42,777 nt of DNA from an uncultured Verrucomicrobiota bacterium (GCA_903854475.1 CAINWP010000214.1:1-42777), one strand, 5' to 3'. Counted from the first letter of the stretch, positions 28,101 to 36,436 are shown. The notes: generated by a model from the letters alone, not told the origin. Numbers and translations: made by a program.

Positions 28101-30196
28101 GTCCCACCTTCGAATCCCTGAGTCACTCACCGGCCGTTCCTGCTGCTGGTCAGGCGGTGACGGTCACGGTTGTCGCCTCGGACCCGGATGGTGTCGCCAG
28201 CGGGCGCCTCTTCTGGGCGGTCAATGGGGCCGCCTGGCAGTCCAAGGCGGTCTCGTCGGACAGTACAGGCCGGCTCAGCGCCACGATTGCCGGGCAGCCT
28301 GCGGGTTCGACCCTGCAGTTTTACTTTGAGGCCACTGACGGCCGAGGAGTAACTGCCTGGTTCCCCGCATCCGGCCCCCAGTCGCGGGCCCTAGTGGGCG
28401 TGGCCGATGGGCGGGAGCGACTCGGATCCCTGCACAACCTCCGCCTGCTCATGACGCCCTCCGACCTGGCGCTTCTTCATGCGGAGACCAATGTCATGAG
28501 TAACGAGTTTCTGGGGGCCACGGTGATCCACGATGAGAAGGAAATCTTTTATGATGTGGGCGTCCACTTGCAGGGCAGCCAGCGAGGGCGACTGGAGGCC
28601 AGCCGAGTCGGATTTACCTTAAGATTCCCCCCAGACCACCTGTTCCGTGGAGTCCATTCCGGGATCTCTATCGACCGGTCCGGAGGCTATACCGGTGTGG
28701 GTGGAGACCAAGACGAGATCGTCCTCAAGCACGCCCTTCAGCACGCCGGTGGGCTCCCGGGAATGTATGATGACTTGGTCCATGTCATTCCGCCGCGGAC
28801 GGACCTGACCGGCACGGGCCTATTAATTTTGGCTAAATACGGCGACGTATTTCTGGACTCCCAATTTGAAAACGGATCTGACGGCAACGAGTTCAAACTG
28901 GAGCTGGTTTATTACCCCACCACCACGGTCACCGGCGGCCGAGAATCGATCAAACGCCCCCAACCTGACGAGGTGACAGGCGTGGACATCACCAACCTGG
29001 GCAACGATCCGGAGGTCTATCGATGGTTCTTCCTCCCAGAAAACAACCGCTCCACCAGCCGTCACGAACCCCTCATGGCCCTGGCCAAAGCGCTGTCCCT
29101 CAGCGGTTCCGCCTTGGAGCAGGAGTCGGAGCGTCTCATGGATGTGGACACTTGGCTGCGGGCCGTCGCCTTTCAATCGCTCTTTGGATTGGTGGACACC
29201 TACCCCTTCGACAATCCGCACAACTTCATGATTTATTTCAGACCCAGCGACGGGCGCGCCCTGCCCTTTCTCTGGGACATGGATTTCAACTTCGGCGCGG
29301 CGGTGAATTCCCCTCTCAATCGCACCACGGGCAACCTCGCACGCCTGTTTAACCTGCCCGCGAATCAGCGTCGCTATCAGGCTCATTTACTCGACATGGT
29401 CACCACGACCTACAACCTCCAGTATCTGGGCCCTTGGATCGATCATTTCGGAGCCTTGGCCGGTCAGAATTTCGGTGGTATTCGAGGCTATGTGGAGCAG
29501 CGCTCGGCCTACGTCCGCACCAAACTGCCGGCATCGGTTCCGTTCCGCGTGACCAACCCATCCACCAACGTGGCGCTGTTCACGACCTCCACCGGAGTCC
29601 TGCAAGGCAACGCCTGGATCGATCTCAAGGAACTCATCGTGGAAGGCCCTGAGGACACCAATCGCGTGCGCTGGATCAACTCCACCACCTGGCAGGCCAC
29701 CCCTACTTTGCGTCTGGGTCAAAACACGGTTCGGTTGCGGGGCTATGACTTCAGCGGGGCCCTGATTATCAACACCGAGTGGGTCCTCACGAGTACCGCC
29801 CCGGACGGAGGCCTGAATGTCGATCAGGACCAAATGCCTGACGCCTGGGAGCGCCGGTTCGGTCTGGACCCATCCAGTGATGATCGACTGTTGGATGCTG
29901 ATAATGACGGTCAAACGAACCGCGATGAATTCCTCGCCGGCACCGACCCCAGAGATCGTCAAAGCGTTCTACGCCTTCAATATGGCTGGGCCGGTGACCA
30001 ATTGAAGCTGCACTGGGATGCCAAGGCCGGGCGATCCTACACGCTCCTTGAAAGCTCCGAGATCAACCCTGCCTCCTGGAGGCGTCACTCCGACTTTTCG
30101 GCCGAAATAGGCGACCGCAACTCCCAGATCTTTGTTCCACTGGCACCGACGGGGGAACCTCATCTCTATCGCTTGGTGACGCCCTCTTCACCCTGA
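25148..30196 (+). CDS. Second giant lamin-tail/CotH multidomain protein
   Basis: About 1682 residues are encoded from the ATG at 25148; an ATG at 25193 would put a signal peptide (LFWKLCFAILVGHSLWIT) closer to the N-terminus. A lamin-tail-like domain starts near residue 37 (VVFNEVHYHPAD). Two jelly-roll modules follow at about 329 and 435; the second has YDDGAAFYLNG and NILAVELHQ. Further lamin-tail domains start near 544 and 670, then a CBM-like part (about 872), an Ig-like part (984) and a CotH kinase-like domain (about 1094-1450, with FLWDMDFNFG). Near 1558 a calcium-binding stretch (DADNDGQTNRDEF) resembles dockerin or thrombospondin type 3 motifs. The C-terminus holds the same GRSYT module as the protein at 11420. 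It is probably secreted and stays at the cell surface. Confidence 0.88.
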   Translation: MAHLTTQIPWIHRRVMLFWKLCFAILVGHSLWITRADSTVVFNEVHYHPADREPLYEWVELHNQMAVSMDLSGWRLAGGITYLFPRGTVLKGGAQLVVAANPAALLDLGVTNVVGPFQGRLSNSGETLELRNNNQRLMDVLSYGTDSEWPVAPDGHGPSLAKMEESTATAVASRWRPSSQHGGSPGSRNFPSQGSESPPVLVSASRGWELLVSASTPGPDWFSSNGLDPNWKSATAPFFGGDASPPTGIETAIPTLFSTGVSDSRKALTAGTRDAHYTVMASAQVVSPPPPSPALVIEGHPAWMANDSSSQWLGPVHPGTASVAAGNYRYRTQFDLSAFAPDSARLQVRAAADNRITSVLLNGRNIGLSFEGFQSFSPVVNVSSGFTTGTNTLEFLWTNDSTSPNPAGFRALLQGTARSRFNPDSRLTPSVTQTAYFRTRFVVPPNLARARLKLRTTYDDGAAFYLNGREIHRGNLPAGTLKSDTPALASQPGIPSPIEISLPPGSLRTGTNILAVELHQATDGITDLWFEAELAVLEMVDSSRIGLQFNEVSAPGLGFFVEIANTRLEALSLDGLRITSTGRSAGAYTFPNGTILPSGGVRSVASSQLGFRPERGDHLVLESTNDESVLDAVVIGSRAQARHPDGTGPWRFPSALSPGQTNEVRLHREVVLNELLYHPPDGSVSGSWMELLNRSASDIDLSGWTFAEGISFRFPAGTTLKAGQLLLVAENPGLLRSENPGIQVLGPFEGKLSNSGERLVLVDADGNPADTVEYSDSGRWPEEAEGAGSSLELRDAEADNASPEAWAASDESSRSEWVRHTYRARAVSAPGPTLWNEWVIGLLDAGECLIDDLQVIESPGTATAISLLKNGDFELGITSWRCLGTHRLSRVIEDPTLPGNHVLHLVATGPTEHMHNHIETTLANNKSVVNGREYEVSFRARFLKGCPRLNTRLYFNRVAKTTELPRPTRAGTPGSPNSRKVANLGPTFESLSHSPAVPAAGQAVTVTVVASDPDGVASGRLFWAVNGAAWQSKAVSSDSTGRLSATIAGQPAGSTLQFYFEATDGRGVTAWFPASGPQSRALVGVADGRERLGSLHNLRLLMTPSDLALLHAETNVMSNEFLGATVIHDEKEIFYDVGVHLQGSQRGRLEASRVGFTLRFPPDHLFRGVHSGISIDRSGGYTGVGGDQDEIVLKHALQHAGGLPGMYDDLVHVIPPRTDLTGTGLLILAKYGDVFLDSQFENGSDGNEFKLELVYYPTTTVTGGRESIKRPQPDEVTGVDITNLGNDPEVYRWFFLPENNRSTSRHEPLMALAKALSLSGSALEQESERLMDVDTWLRAVAFQSLFGLVDTYPFDNPHNFMIYFRPSDGRALPFLWDMDFNFGAAVNSPLNRTTGNLARLFNLPANQRRYQAHLLDMVTTTYNLQYLGPWIDHFGALAGQNFGGIRGYVEQRSAYVRTKLPASVPFRVTNPSTNVALFTTSTGVLQGNAWIDLKELIVEGPEDTNRVRWINSTTWQATPTLRLGQNTVRLRGYDFSGALIINTEWVLTSTAPDGGLNVDQDQMPDAWERRFGLDPSSDDRLLDADNDGQTNRDEFLAGTDPRDRQSVLRLQYGWAGDQLKLHWDAKAGRSYTLLESSEINPASWRRHSDFSAEIGDRNSQIFVPLAPTGEPHLYRLVTPSSP

Positions 30197-30354
30197 ATCT
30201 CCGCCCCGATTTGATGGCCCGATTGGGAGACGATCATCACCCGCTGCAGCGCTCACAAAGCCCGAGCCGATAATGTTGAATTCCTGAAGCATCATCGGGC
30301 GGATCACTGCCATTGAACGCTGCCGGCCAACCTATCATCCTCAAACCCTCGGCC

Positions 30355-31440
30355 ATGAGTTCCCAATCCTTCCTGCGTCAATGGAGCAGCATTCTGATCT
30401 CGGTTTGCCTTGGGTACGCTCCAGTTGGAGTGTCTCAATCCGTTGAGGTGCCAGCCCCGTTGAGCGTCCCCCGCCCTGGGCCCACCAACGCGGAGCCCTA
30501 TTCCCCACAACCCATCGTCCAAGGCGGAATTGTTATTCCACTGTACCCACCGGATTCTGCGCAACTCAACGCCAGCCGGGTTCGCGAGGCCGAGCACTAC
30601 AACTTGAGCAAGTCGGTGGCCGGGCGGATTAGCTGGATCACCAACATCCACAACCCTTCCATCGAGGTGCACACGGTCGAGGGGGGACTCAATACCGGTG
30701 CGGCCGTGATCCTGGCCGCGGGAGGAGGGCATCGGACGCTGAACGTGGGATCAGAAAGTGCAGACTTCGTGCCCTATTTTCACCAATACGGGGTCAGCAC
30801 CATTATCTTGCGCAACCGCCTGCGGGCCGACGGCTACGATGTCCAGAAGCACGCGGTGAATGACGCCCTTCAGGCGATTCGGTTGGTCCGAGCCCACGCG
30901 GCGCGTTGGAACATCGACCCCAAACGCATCGGTATCATGGGCTTCTCTGCAGGGGCCGAACTGTCGGCGCCCGCCGCCCTGTTCTACCCGGAATTCGATC
31001 GCACCCAGACCAATGGGGTGTTTGGCAACATCTCCGCGCGCCCCGACTTCACTGTACTGGTCTATCCCGGCCCTTCCCCCTTTGCCCGCGGGGCGCATCC
31101 CGAAATCCCCAGAAACGTTCCGCCCGCGTTTGTGACCTGCCCGGGCTCAGGAGACCGCGGCCACGCCATCTGGGCCCTAGAATACTACGAAGCCATGCTC
31201 AGGGCCGGTGTTCCCAATGTAGAGATGCACTTGTATGGCCATGGTCGTCATCCGGGCGAAGCCCTTCCGGACGGTTCCCGAATGTCGGCAGGCCTTGCTG
31301 ATCGCAATGGCATCCCTTTCGGCAAATGGCAGGACCGCTTCATCGAATGGTTCCGCGACTGCGGTTTTCTCCAGAAACCCGGATTGGAAACCCGCGCCGC
31401 CCGTGAATCGGCCGCCTTCGCCCAGCCGACGAGCAAATAG
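30355..31440 (+). CDS. Secreted alpha/beta hydrolase, acetylxylan esterase-like
   Basis: This 361-residue exported alpha/beta hydrolase has a signal peptide (QWSSILISVCLGYAPVGVSQS) and the nucleophile elbow in GIMGFSAGAELS. The catalytic His lies in YGHGRHPGE, and an acidic residue in CPGSGDRGHAIW is a plausible third member. The region around ILAAGGGHRTLN and the GHGRHPG pattern match BD-FAE/acetylxylan-esterase-like hydrolases, which act on acylated plant polysaccharides. That substrate is inference. The start at the ATG 30355 leaves the signal peptide near the N-terminus. It lies downstream of the giant CotH-type protein on the same strand, 158 bp away. Confidence 0.85.
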   Translation: MSSQSFLRQWSSILISVCLGYAPVGVSQSVEVPAPLSVPRPGPTNAEPYSPQPIVQGGIVIPLYPPDSAQLNASRVREAEHYNLSKSVAGRISWITNIHNPSIEVHTVEGGLNTGAAVILAAGGGHRTLNVGSESADFVPYFHQYGVSTIILRNRLRADGYDVQKHAVNDALQAIRLVRAHAARWNIDPKRIGIMGFSAGAELSAPAALFYPEFDRTQTNGVFGNISARPDFTVLVYPGPSPFARGAHPEIPRNVPPAFVTCPGSGDRGHAIWALEYYEAMLRAGVPNVEMHLYGHGRHPGEALPDGSRMSAGLADRNGIPFGKWQDRFIEWFRDCGFLQKPGLETRAARESAAFAQPTSK

Positions 31441-31558
31441 GCCTGCGACCATTTTCTTGGCATCGAGGGTTGCCTGAGACCAGCATTCACCCACGGCACG
31501 CCTCAGGGATTTCGGTCTCCGGGGTTCAGCCGAATGTGATCGTTTTATTTTCAACACC

Positions 31559-31873
31559 ATGAGCACACCTTCAAGCCAGTTTTCGCACGTCGTCATTTTC
31601 TGGACCGACCCCGCCAACCCCACAGCCGCCGATGAACTCATTGCCGGAGGCGAGAAGTACCTGAAGCCGATCCCGGGCGTGATCCAATTTCACATGGGCC
31701 GGATGGTGGGTAGCCCCCGTCCCGTGGTGGATCAATCTTATCAGGTGGCCTTGAACCTGATCTTCCCTAGCAAGCAGGCCCAGGATGAGTACCAGATTCA
31801 TCCGGAACATTTGAAGTTCGTCGAACATTGCCGCGCTCTGTGGCAGAAGGTCACGGTATACGACTTCGCCTAA
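31559..31873 (+). CDS. Dabb (stress-responsive alpha/beta barrel) protein
   Basis: This 104-residue single Dabb domain belongs to the dimeric alpha/beta-barrel superfamily of ferredoxin-like fold. The pattern is FSHVVIFWTDPA at the start, GVIQFHMGRM in the middle, YQVALNLIFPSKQAQDEYQIHPEHLKF (the typical Y-x-x-H-P-x-H stretch, here YQIHPEHLKF) and WQKVTVYDF at the end. Most members have no assigned substrate. It is likely cytoplasmic. A rho-independent terminator follows. Confidence 0.9.
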   Translation: MSTPSSQFSHVVIFWTDPANPTAADELIAGGEKYLKPIPGVIQFHMGRMVGSPRPVVDQSYQVALNLIFPSKQAQDEYQIHPEHLKFVEHCRALWQKVTVYDFA

Positions 31874-31902
31874 ATCGGTCTGACGATCTAAAGACGGAAT
31901 CC

Positions 31903-31946
31903 AAAGAAGGGGCGCAGCGACGGTTTTACGCTGCTGCCTCTTTTTT
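31903..31946 (+). terminator. Rho-independent terminator after the Dabb gene
   Basis: A GC-rich stem pairs GGGGCGCAGCG with CGCTGCTGCC, with one bulge, over an A/T-rich loop, followed at once by TCTTTTTT. It lies 30 bp after the Dabb stop codon and ends the plus-strand group. Confidence 0.85.
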
Positions 31947-32013
31947 GTGGGTCTACTTTGCTGCAAACGACCCGTCGCCAACAGCGGTATAGGCGCACCT
32001 ACTGAGCTGTGCC

Positions 32014-32483
32014 TTACTGAGGCTCAGGCAACAGCAAATCCATCACGCTATAGGCTGCAACTGTTGGTCGGTTGGGGATGACTTTCAGCCTCTGCTTGAT
32101 CACCACGGTGCTCGGGGCCGAAGCGCCGCTGAAGGCAAAGAACTGTACCTCACTGCTCTTCAACCAAGCAGCCGCCTTGGAACTGAGACCGCAGGCCGCA
32201 ATGAACTCATTCCGATCCAGCATGGGGTGCTGAGGATTGGCCAACCGGTAAGGGGTGTACTTGCGCTGAATTTCCTCCTGAAACGCAGGCGCTTCGATTT
32301 CGCCACTCAATTGGCGGGCCTTCTTCAAGGCTTTGAGGGCCGCCGGGGCCATCATCGACATCAGAATGCCGATGATCCCCATGACACACACAGCAACTCG
32401 ATGAGCGTTACGCCCAACGCCTGCCCGGAGCTTTGCCAAGACCCACCCCGTCTCTTTTGAGAAATCCGAGGTTGCACCTTCAT
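32014..32483 (-). pseudogene. Prepilin-like gene broken by a GT-repeat frameshift
   Basis: On the minus strand the ATG at 32481-32483 starts a protein with a typical prepilin signal: a basic leader, then GVTLIELLCV, cleaved by family analogy after the Gly. At TGTGTGTGT (plus 32384-32392) the frame is lost and a stop follows within 8 codons. The sequence beyond it reads, in another frame, MGIIGILMSMMAPAALKAL and a ~140-residue mature domain to the stop at 32014. Removing two bases (one GT) from the repeat restores a perfect prepilin helix. It is a single-domain pseudopilin, 15 bp downstream of lepA on the same strand. It may be a real pseudogene, a phase-variable gene or a sequence error. Confidence 0.85.
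32384..32392. repeat. Short AC/GT dinucleotide tract at the frameshift
   Basis: The tract is ACACACACA on the plus strand (TGTGTGTGT on the coding strand). It lies within the hydrophobic prepilin signal and is the exact place where the reading frame is lost. Dinucleotide tracts slip in 2-bp steps, which fits the 2-base surplus seen. Confidence 0.85.
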
Positions 32484-32498
32484 GGGATCCGAACCGCC

Positions 32499-34292
32499 TT
32501 AGTTGGTCTTGAGCACCTCGATAAAGGCCTCCTGCGGGATGTCCACTGAACCCACGGACTTCATGCGCTTCTTGCCCTCGCGCTGCTTCTCCAGAAGCTT
32601 ACGCTTACGGCTGATGTCGCCGCCATAGCACTTGGCCGTCACGTCCTTGCGCATGGCGCTAATGGACTCACGAGAAACGATTTTGCTGCCAATGGCTGCC
32701 TGGATGGCGATCTGGAACTGCTGCCTAGGAATGACGTCCTTGAGCTTGGCCGCCAAATTGCGCCCCCGGGCCTCGGCCTTGGATCGATGAACCAGACTGG
32801 AGAAGGCTTCCATCACCTCGCCGTTAACCATCATGTCCAGTTTCACCATGTCGCTGGCTTCCAATCCATCCGGTTCATAATCCATTGACCCGTAGCCTCG
32901 GGTGATGGATTTGATGCGGTCGTGGAAGTCGATGAGGATTTCGTTCATCGGGATCCGGCAGGTCAGCATCACCCGCCGCGTGTCGAGGGTTTCGGTGTTC
33001 TTGATGAACCCACGCTTCTCGGAAATCAGCCCCATGATGTCGCCTAGGTTCTCACCCGGAGTGATCACAAACGCCTTCACGATGGGCTCCATGACGGTCT
33101 CGATGTAAGTGACGTCGGGCATGAAGGCGGGATTGTCCACCTGCTTAACCGTCCCATCGGTCATGTGGACCTGATACACCACGCTCGGGTAGGTCGCGAT
33201 GATATCCATGTCGAACTCGCGGCGGAGGCGTTCTTGCACGATCTCCATGTGGAGAAGTCCGAGGAAACCGCACCGAAGTCCGAAACCCAACGCCGCCGAG
33301 CTCTCAGTCTGGTAGGTCAGGGCTGAGTCGTTCAACTGCAGCTTGGCGATGCTGACCTTGAGCCCCTCGTAGTCGGCCGTGTTAATCGGGTAAATGCCCG
33401 AGAAGACCATCGGATGAATCTCCTGGAAGCCGGGGAGTTCGGTCGACGGATTGCGCGGATCGGTGATGGTATCACCCACCTTCACTTCGCGCGGGGTCTT
33501 AATATTGGCCGTGATGTAGCCTGTCTCGCCCACCGTCAATTCATCGCGGGTGTAAGGCTTGGGATTGAAGGATCCGACCTCCTTGATCTCCACTGTCCGC
33601 CCCGAGTGCAGCAACTTGACCATCATGCCCGGCTTCAGGGTCCCGTTGGTCACTCGGACCAGAATCACCACACCTTTGTAAGTGTCGAAGTAGCTGTCGA
33701 AAATCAACGCCTGGAACGATTTTGCCTCGGTTGCCTTCGGAGCAGGCAAACGATGAACGATTGCTTCCAGAATGTCTAAAATACCAATGCCTTCCTTGGC
33801 ACTGGCTAAGATGGCGTCCTCAGCAGGAATGGCCAAAATCTCCTCCAACTGCTGCTTGGCCATCGGAATATTCGCATGCGGCAGATCGATCTTGTTAATG
33901 ATCGGGATGATCGTCAGGCCCTGCTTCATGGCCAGATGCACATTGGCCACAGTCTGAGCTTCCACGCCTTGGGCCGCATCGATGATGACCAGAGCTCCTT
34001 CGCAGGCACTCAGGGAACGGCTGACCTCGTAGGCAAAGTCGACATGTCCAGGAGTGTCGATCAGATTCAACTCATAGCGTTCTCCATTTTTGGCCACGTA
34101 GTACATCGTAACCGGATGTGCCTTGATGGTGATGCCCCGCTCCTTCTCCAAGTCCATCGCATCCAAGTGCTGTGCTTGGAGCGTCCGATCTTCGACAGTC
34201 CCCGTCGTCTGGAGCAATCGGTCCGACAGGGTGGTCTTCCCGTGGTCGATGTGGGCGATGATACTGAAATTTCGAATGTGTGCGGGGTCCAT
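32499..34292 (-). CDS. lepA: Elongation factor 4 (LepA)
   Basis: LepA is a ribosome-bound translational GTPase that affects translation elongation and initiation under stress. The 597-residue protein matches the usual ~600 residues. The G domain has AHIDHGKTTL, the switch I RGITIKAH, DTPGHVDF and NKIDLP; domain II and the C-terminal LepA-specific part (KRKLLEKQREGKKRMK) are intact. I chose the ATG at 34292 because the family begins with a short segment before IRNFSIIAHIDHGKT; the frame stays open 28 codons further upstream. It precedes the broken prepilin gene on the same strand. Confidence 0.97.
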   Translation of the reverse strand: MDPAHIRNFSIIAHIDHGKTTLSDRLLQTTGTVEDRTLQAQHLDAMDLEKERGITIKAHPVTMYYVAKNGERYELNLIDTPGHVDFAYEVSRSLSACEGALVIIDAAQGVEAQTVANVHLAMKQGLTIIPIINKIDLPHANIPMAKQQLEEILAIPAEDAILASAKEGIGILDILEAIVHRLPAPKATEAKSFQALIFDSYFDTYKGVVILVRVTNGTLKPGMMVKLLHSGRTVEIKEVGSFNPKPYTRDELTVGETGYITANIKTPREVKVGDTITDPRNPSTELPGFQEIHPMVFSGIYPINTADYEGLKVSIAKLQLNDSALTYQTESSAALGFGLRCGFLGLLHMEIVQERLRREFDMDIIATYPSVVYQVHMTDGTVKQVDNPAFMPDVTYIETVMEPIVKAFVITPGENLGDIMGLISEKRGFIKNTETLDTRRVMLTCRIPMNEILIDFHDRIKSITRGYGSMDYEPDGLEASDMVKLDMMVNGEVMEAFSSLVHRSKAEARGRNLAAKLKDVIPRQQFQIAIQAAIGSKIVSRESISAMRKDVTAKCYGGDISRKRKLLEKQREGKKRMKSVGSVDIPQEAFIEVLKTN

Positions 34293-34449
34293 CGTGGTGC
34301 AGAACCGAAGGGAAGCGGTCGAACCTTTTTGAGTCCGATCCTTCTCCGCTACGGGAGCGGGCAACATACCGGGCAAGCTCTATTTGGAAAGCCCAACATT
34401 GGCCCAAGACGGACTGGGCCCGATGGACTAGATCCCCCTAACAAAGCTG

Positions 34450-34475
34450 ACTCAGGCACTCTGACTGAGTTTTTT
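34450..34475 (+). terminator. Hairpin with T-run upstream of lepA
   Basis: ACTCAG (34450-34455) pairs with CTGAGT (34465-34470), and T-rich DNA follows to 34475. The flanking lepA and DUF1415 genes are both on the minus strand, so the T-run is on the non-coding side. Terminator function for the minus transcript is uncertain. Confidence 0.4.
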
Positions 34476-34484
34476 CATCCGTAG

Positions 34485-35111
34485 TCAGTGGCCGTCCGAA
34501 GTATTGGCCAATCCGAGTCGTTTCCACCCCTCTGAACCAAGGCCGCGCACGGTCTCCAAGTTCCGGGCCACGATGGTCGCAGCGTCCTCGCCACTGCTCA
34601 CGGCCCGTTCGACGGAGGCCTCTCGCAAAAGGTGAAGCATCGGAAAGGGTGAGCGGTTGGTGAAATGACTCATGTCGCTAGGATCTTCACCGGCGAATTG
34701 ATATCGGGGGTGGAAGCTGGCGATTTGAAAGACTCCCTCCAGGTTCATTCGGGAGAGCAGCGCATCGGCCTCACCCAGAAACTCGTTGTAGTCGAGAAAC
34801 TCCTGAAGCACGCGCGGGTGAATGAGCAAGGTGGTCTCTATCTTCGAAGGCTCGGTGGCCAGCAACTCGAGTAGGGCTGCCTCCAATTCACCCAAGAGGG
34901 CTTCCGGCGTCACCGCCTCTGTGACTCGAAAGGCGATCCGATTCCGAACGTATTCTGCCCGGGCGAACGGACAAAGATTCAAGCCGATCACGGCCCGTTC
35001 TAACCAGAGACGGGTGTCGGCGATGACCTTAGCCTGGCCTGAGGGTTGGACCTTGGAACATTGGCCGTCTGATGGGCCACCCGAGTGTCCTGAGGGTTCC
35101 ATCGGATTCAT
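34485..35111 (-). CDS. DUF1415 family protein
   Basis: The 208-residue protein belongs to DUF1415, a family of unknown function. The pattern ERAVIGLNLCPFARAEYVR near residue 40, ETTLLIHPRVLQEFLDYNEFL, ASFHPRYQFAGE and NRSPFPMLHLLREASVERAV is characteristic. The Cys in LCPFA and the His residues in IHP and FHP could form a metal or active site; this is a guess. The ATG at 35111 overlaps the stop of the upstream PQQ-propeller gene as ATGA, so translation is likely coupled. A second in-frame ATG is at 35102. Confidence 0.9.
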   Translation of the reverse strand: MNPMEPSGHSGGPSDGQCSKVQPSGQAKVIADTRLWLERAVIGLNLCPFARAEYVRNRIAFRVTEAVTPEALLGELEAALLELLATEPSKIETTLLIHPRVLQEFLDYNEFLGEADALLSRMNLEGVFQIASFHPRYQFAGEDPSDMSHFTNRSPFPMLHLLREASVERAVSSGEDAATIVARNLETVRGLGSEGWKRLGLANTSDGH

Positions 35112-36436
35112 CGGTTGGCGGATTCGATCCGGTACAGAGAATGGTCGGTCCGAATGAAGATCGACCGCCCAACCACCGCGGGTGTGGCCATGATCTTGCC
35201 AGCCACTGTGTTCGTAGCGACGGGATGAAATTGTCGCCCAGGCTCGATAACCATCACGCTGCCTTCTCGACTGGGCAGATAGATTTGACCTCCAGCATAC
35301 AGCGGCGAGGCGTTGTGATTGCCGCCCAAGCGTTCCCGAAACTGCTCGGCCCCGGTGCGAGCATCGAGGCAGGTGAAGAAGCCTCCGGAGTCCGACACAA
35401 AGTACAATTCCTCTCCCACCAGCAAGAGCGAGGGCATGGTCGGAGCTCCCTTCGAATACTTCCACCGGTGAACCGGCTGGGGCTGGGCGTCCAGTTGGAT
35501 GGCGTGAATCTCCGGCTTCATGAAGCCCGTGCTGAGGTACATCGTGCCGCCGCCAAAGACGGCCCGTGACGAGAGAGAGAAACCCAATTGCCCATAGCGG
35601 ACCTTCCAGAGTTCGCGCCCCGTCGCTGGATCGTAGCCATACAGCCAATCGGCTCCCTGGGAGATGAATTGATCACGTCCTCCCAGCTTTACGATGGCCG
35701 GCGTAGCGTAGGATTTCTTGAGTTGCGGATTGTCGGCCAATTCCCCGGAACGAGGCGTCTGCCAGACCAACCGACCGGTTGCCGTGTCTAGCGCCACGAC
35801 CGATTGGCTGTCGCTGCCATCGAGGTGAAAGATCAACCGGTTCTTCCACAAAATTGGAGAACTGCCGGGCCCGTTCTCGTGCATGATATGAAGGCTGGTG
35901 TTGGTCCAGAGAATCTTTCCGGAGCGGGTGTCCAAACAGGCCGTACCGAAGGTGCCGAAGTGAAAATAGGCGCGGCCCGATTCCAAGACCGGAGTGGGCG
36001 AAGCATAACTGTTGAGCTCGTGAACCCATTGAGGCTCCTGCACGGAAAACAGGCGGACATCCCTCAAAAGTTTACCCGTGTTGCGGTCCACGCAAAGGGC
36101 ATGCAAATCAACTTTTTGCAGAAGGACTAACGGTTGGTCTGCGGTGTTGGCGCTCAGGCGCCGCTTTACGTCCTCGGCTTTGGCCGCCGTCTCGTGAGCC
36201 GTCGTGAGCCAAATTTGGTTCCCATCAATCACCGGGGAGGACCAACCGCGACCTGGAATCGCGGTCTTCCAAACGACGCCTTCGGTCTCGCTCCATCGGG
36301 TCGGCGGATGGGCTTTCATAGCGGCATGCCCCTGCCCGCCTGGCCCACGCCATTCGGGCCATTCTGGAGTGGCTGCCCATGCGGCGACGGCTCCGAGCAA
36401 GACTATCAGGCCGTTGACCTTAAAAAGAGGGTTCAT
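35108..36436 (-). CDS. Exported PQQ-binding-like beta-propeller protein
   Basis: This exported 442-residue protein has a signal peptide (MNPLFKVNGLIVLLGAVAAWA) followed by WPEWRGPGGQGH. Repeated blades with PQQ-propeller signatures are visible, such as GWSSPVIDGNQIWLTTA, GTACLDTRSGKILWTN, SQSVVALDTATGRLVWQT, WLYGYDPATGRELWKV and FFTCLDARTGAEQF. The family is common in Planctomycetes and Verrucomicrobia and usually of unknown function; real PQQ binding is doubtful without a dehydrogenase active site, which I do not see. The start at 36436 puts the signal peptide at the N-terminus. The stop codon overlaps the DUF1415 start. Confidence 0.88.
   Translation of the reverse strand: MNPLFKVNGLIVLLGAVAAWAATPEWPEWRGPGGQGHAAMKAHPPTRWSETEGVVWKTAIPGRGWSSPVIDGNQIWLTTAHETAAKAEDVKRRLSANTADQPLVLLQKVDLHALCVDRNTGKLLRDVRLFSVQEPQWVHELNSYASPTPVLESGRAYFHFGTFGTACLDTRSGKILWTNTSLHIMHENGPGSSPILWKNRLIFHLDGSDSQSVVALDTATGRLVWQTPRSGELADNPQLKKSYATPAIVKLGGRDQFISQGADWLYGYDPATGRELWKVRYGQLGFSLSSRAVFGGGTMYLSTGFMKPEIHAIQLDAQPQPVHRWKYSKGAPTMPSLLLVGEELYFVSDSGGFFTCLDARTGAEQFRERLGGNHNASPLYAGGQIYLPSREGSVMVIEPGRQFHPVATNTVAGKIMATPAVVGRSIFIRTDHSLYRIESANR

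Noticed and set aside
35112-35648. Longer N-terminus for the DUF1415 protein
   Set aside because: The upstream part of the frame overlaps the PQQ-propeller gene and has no family similarity; the ATGA overlap at 35108-35111 gives a natural start.
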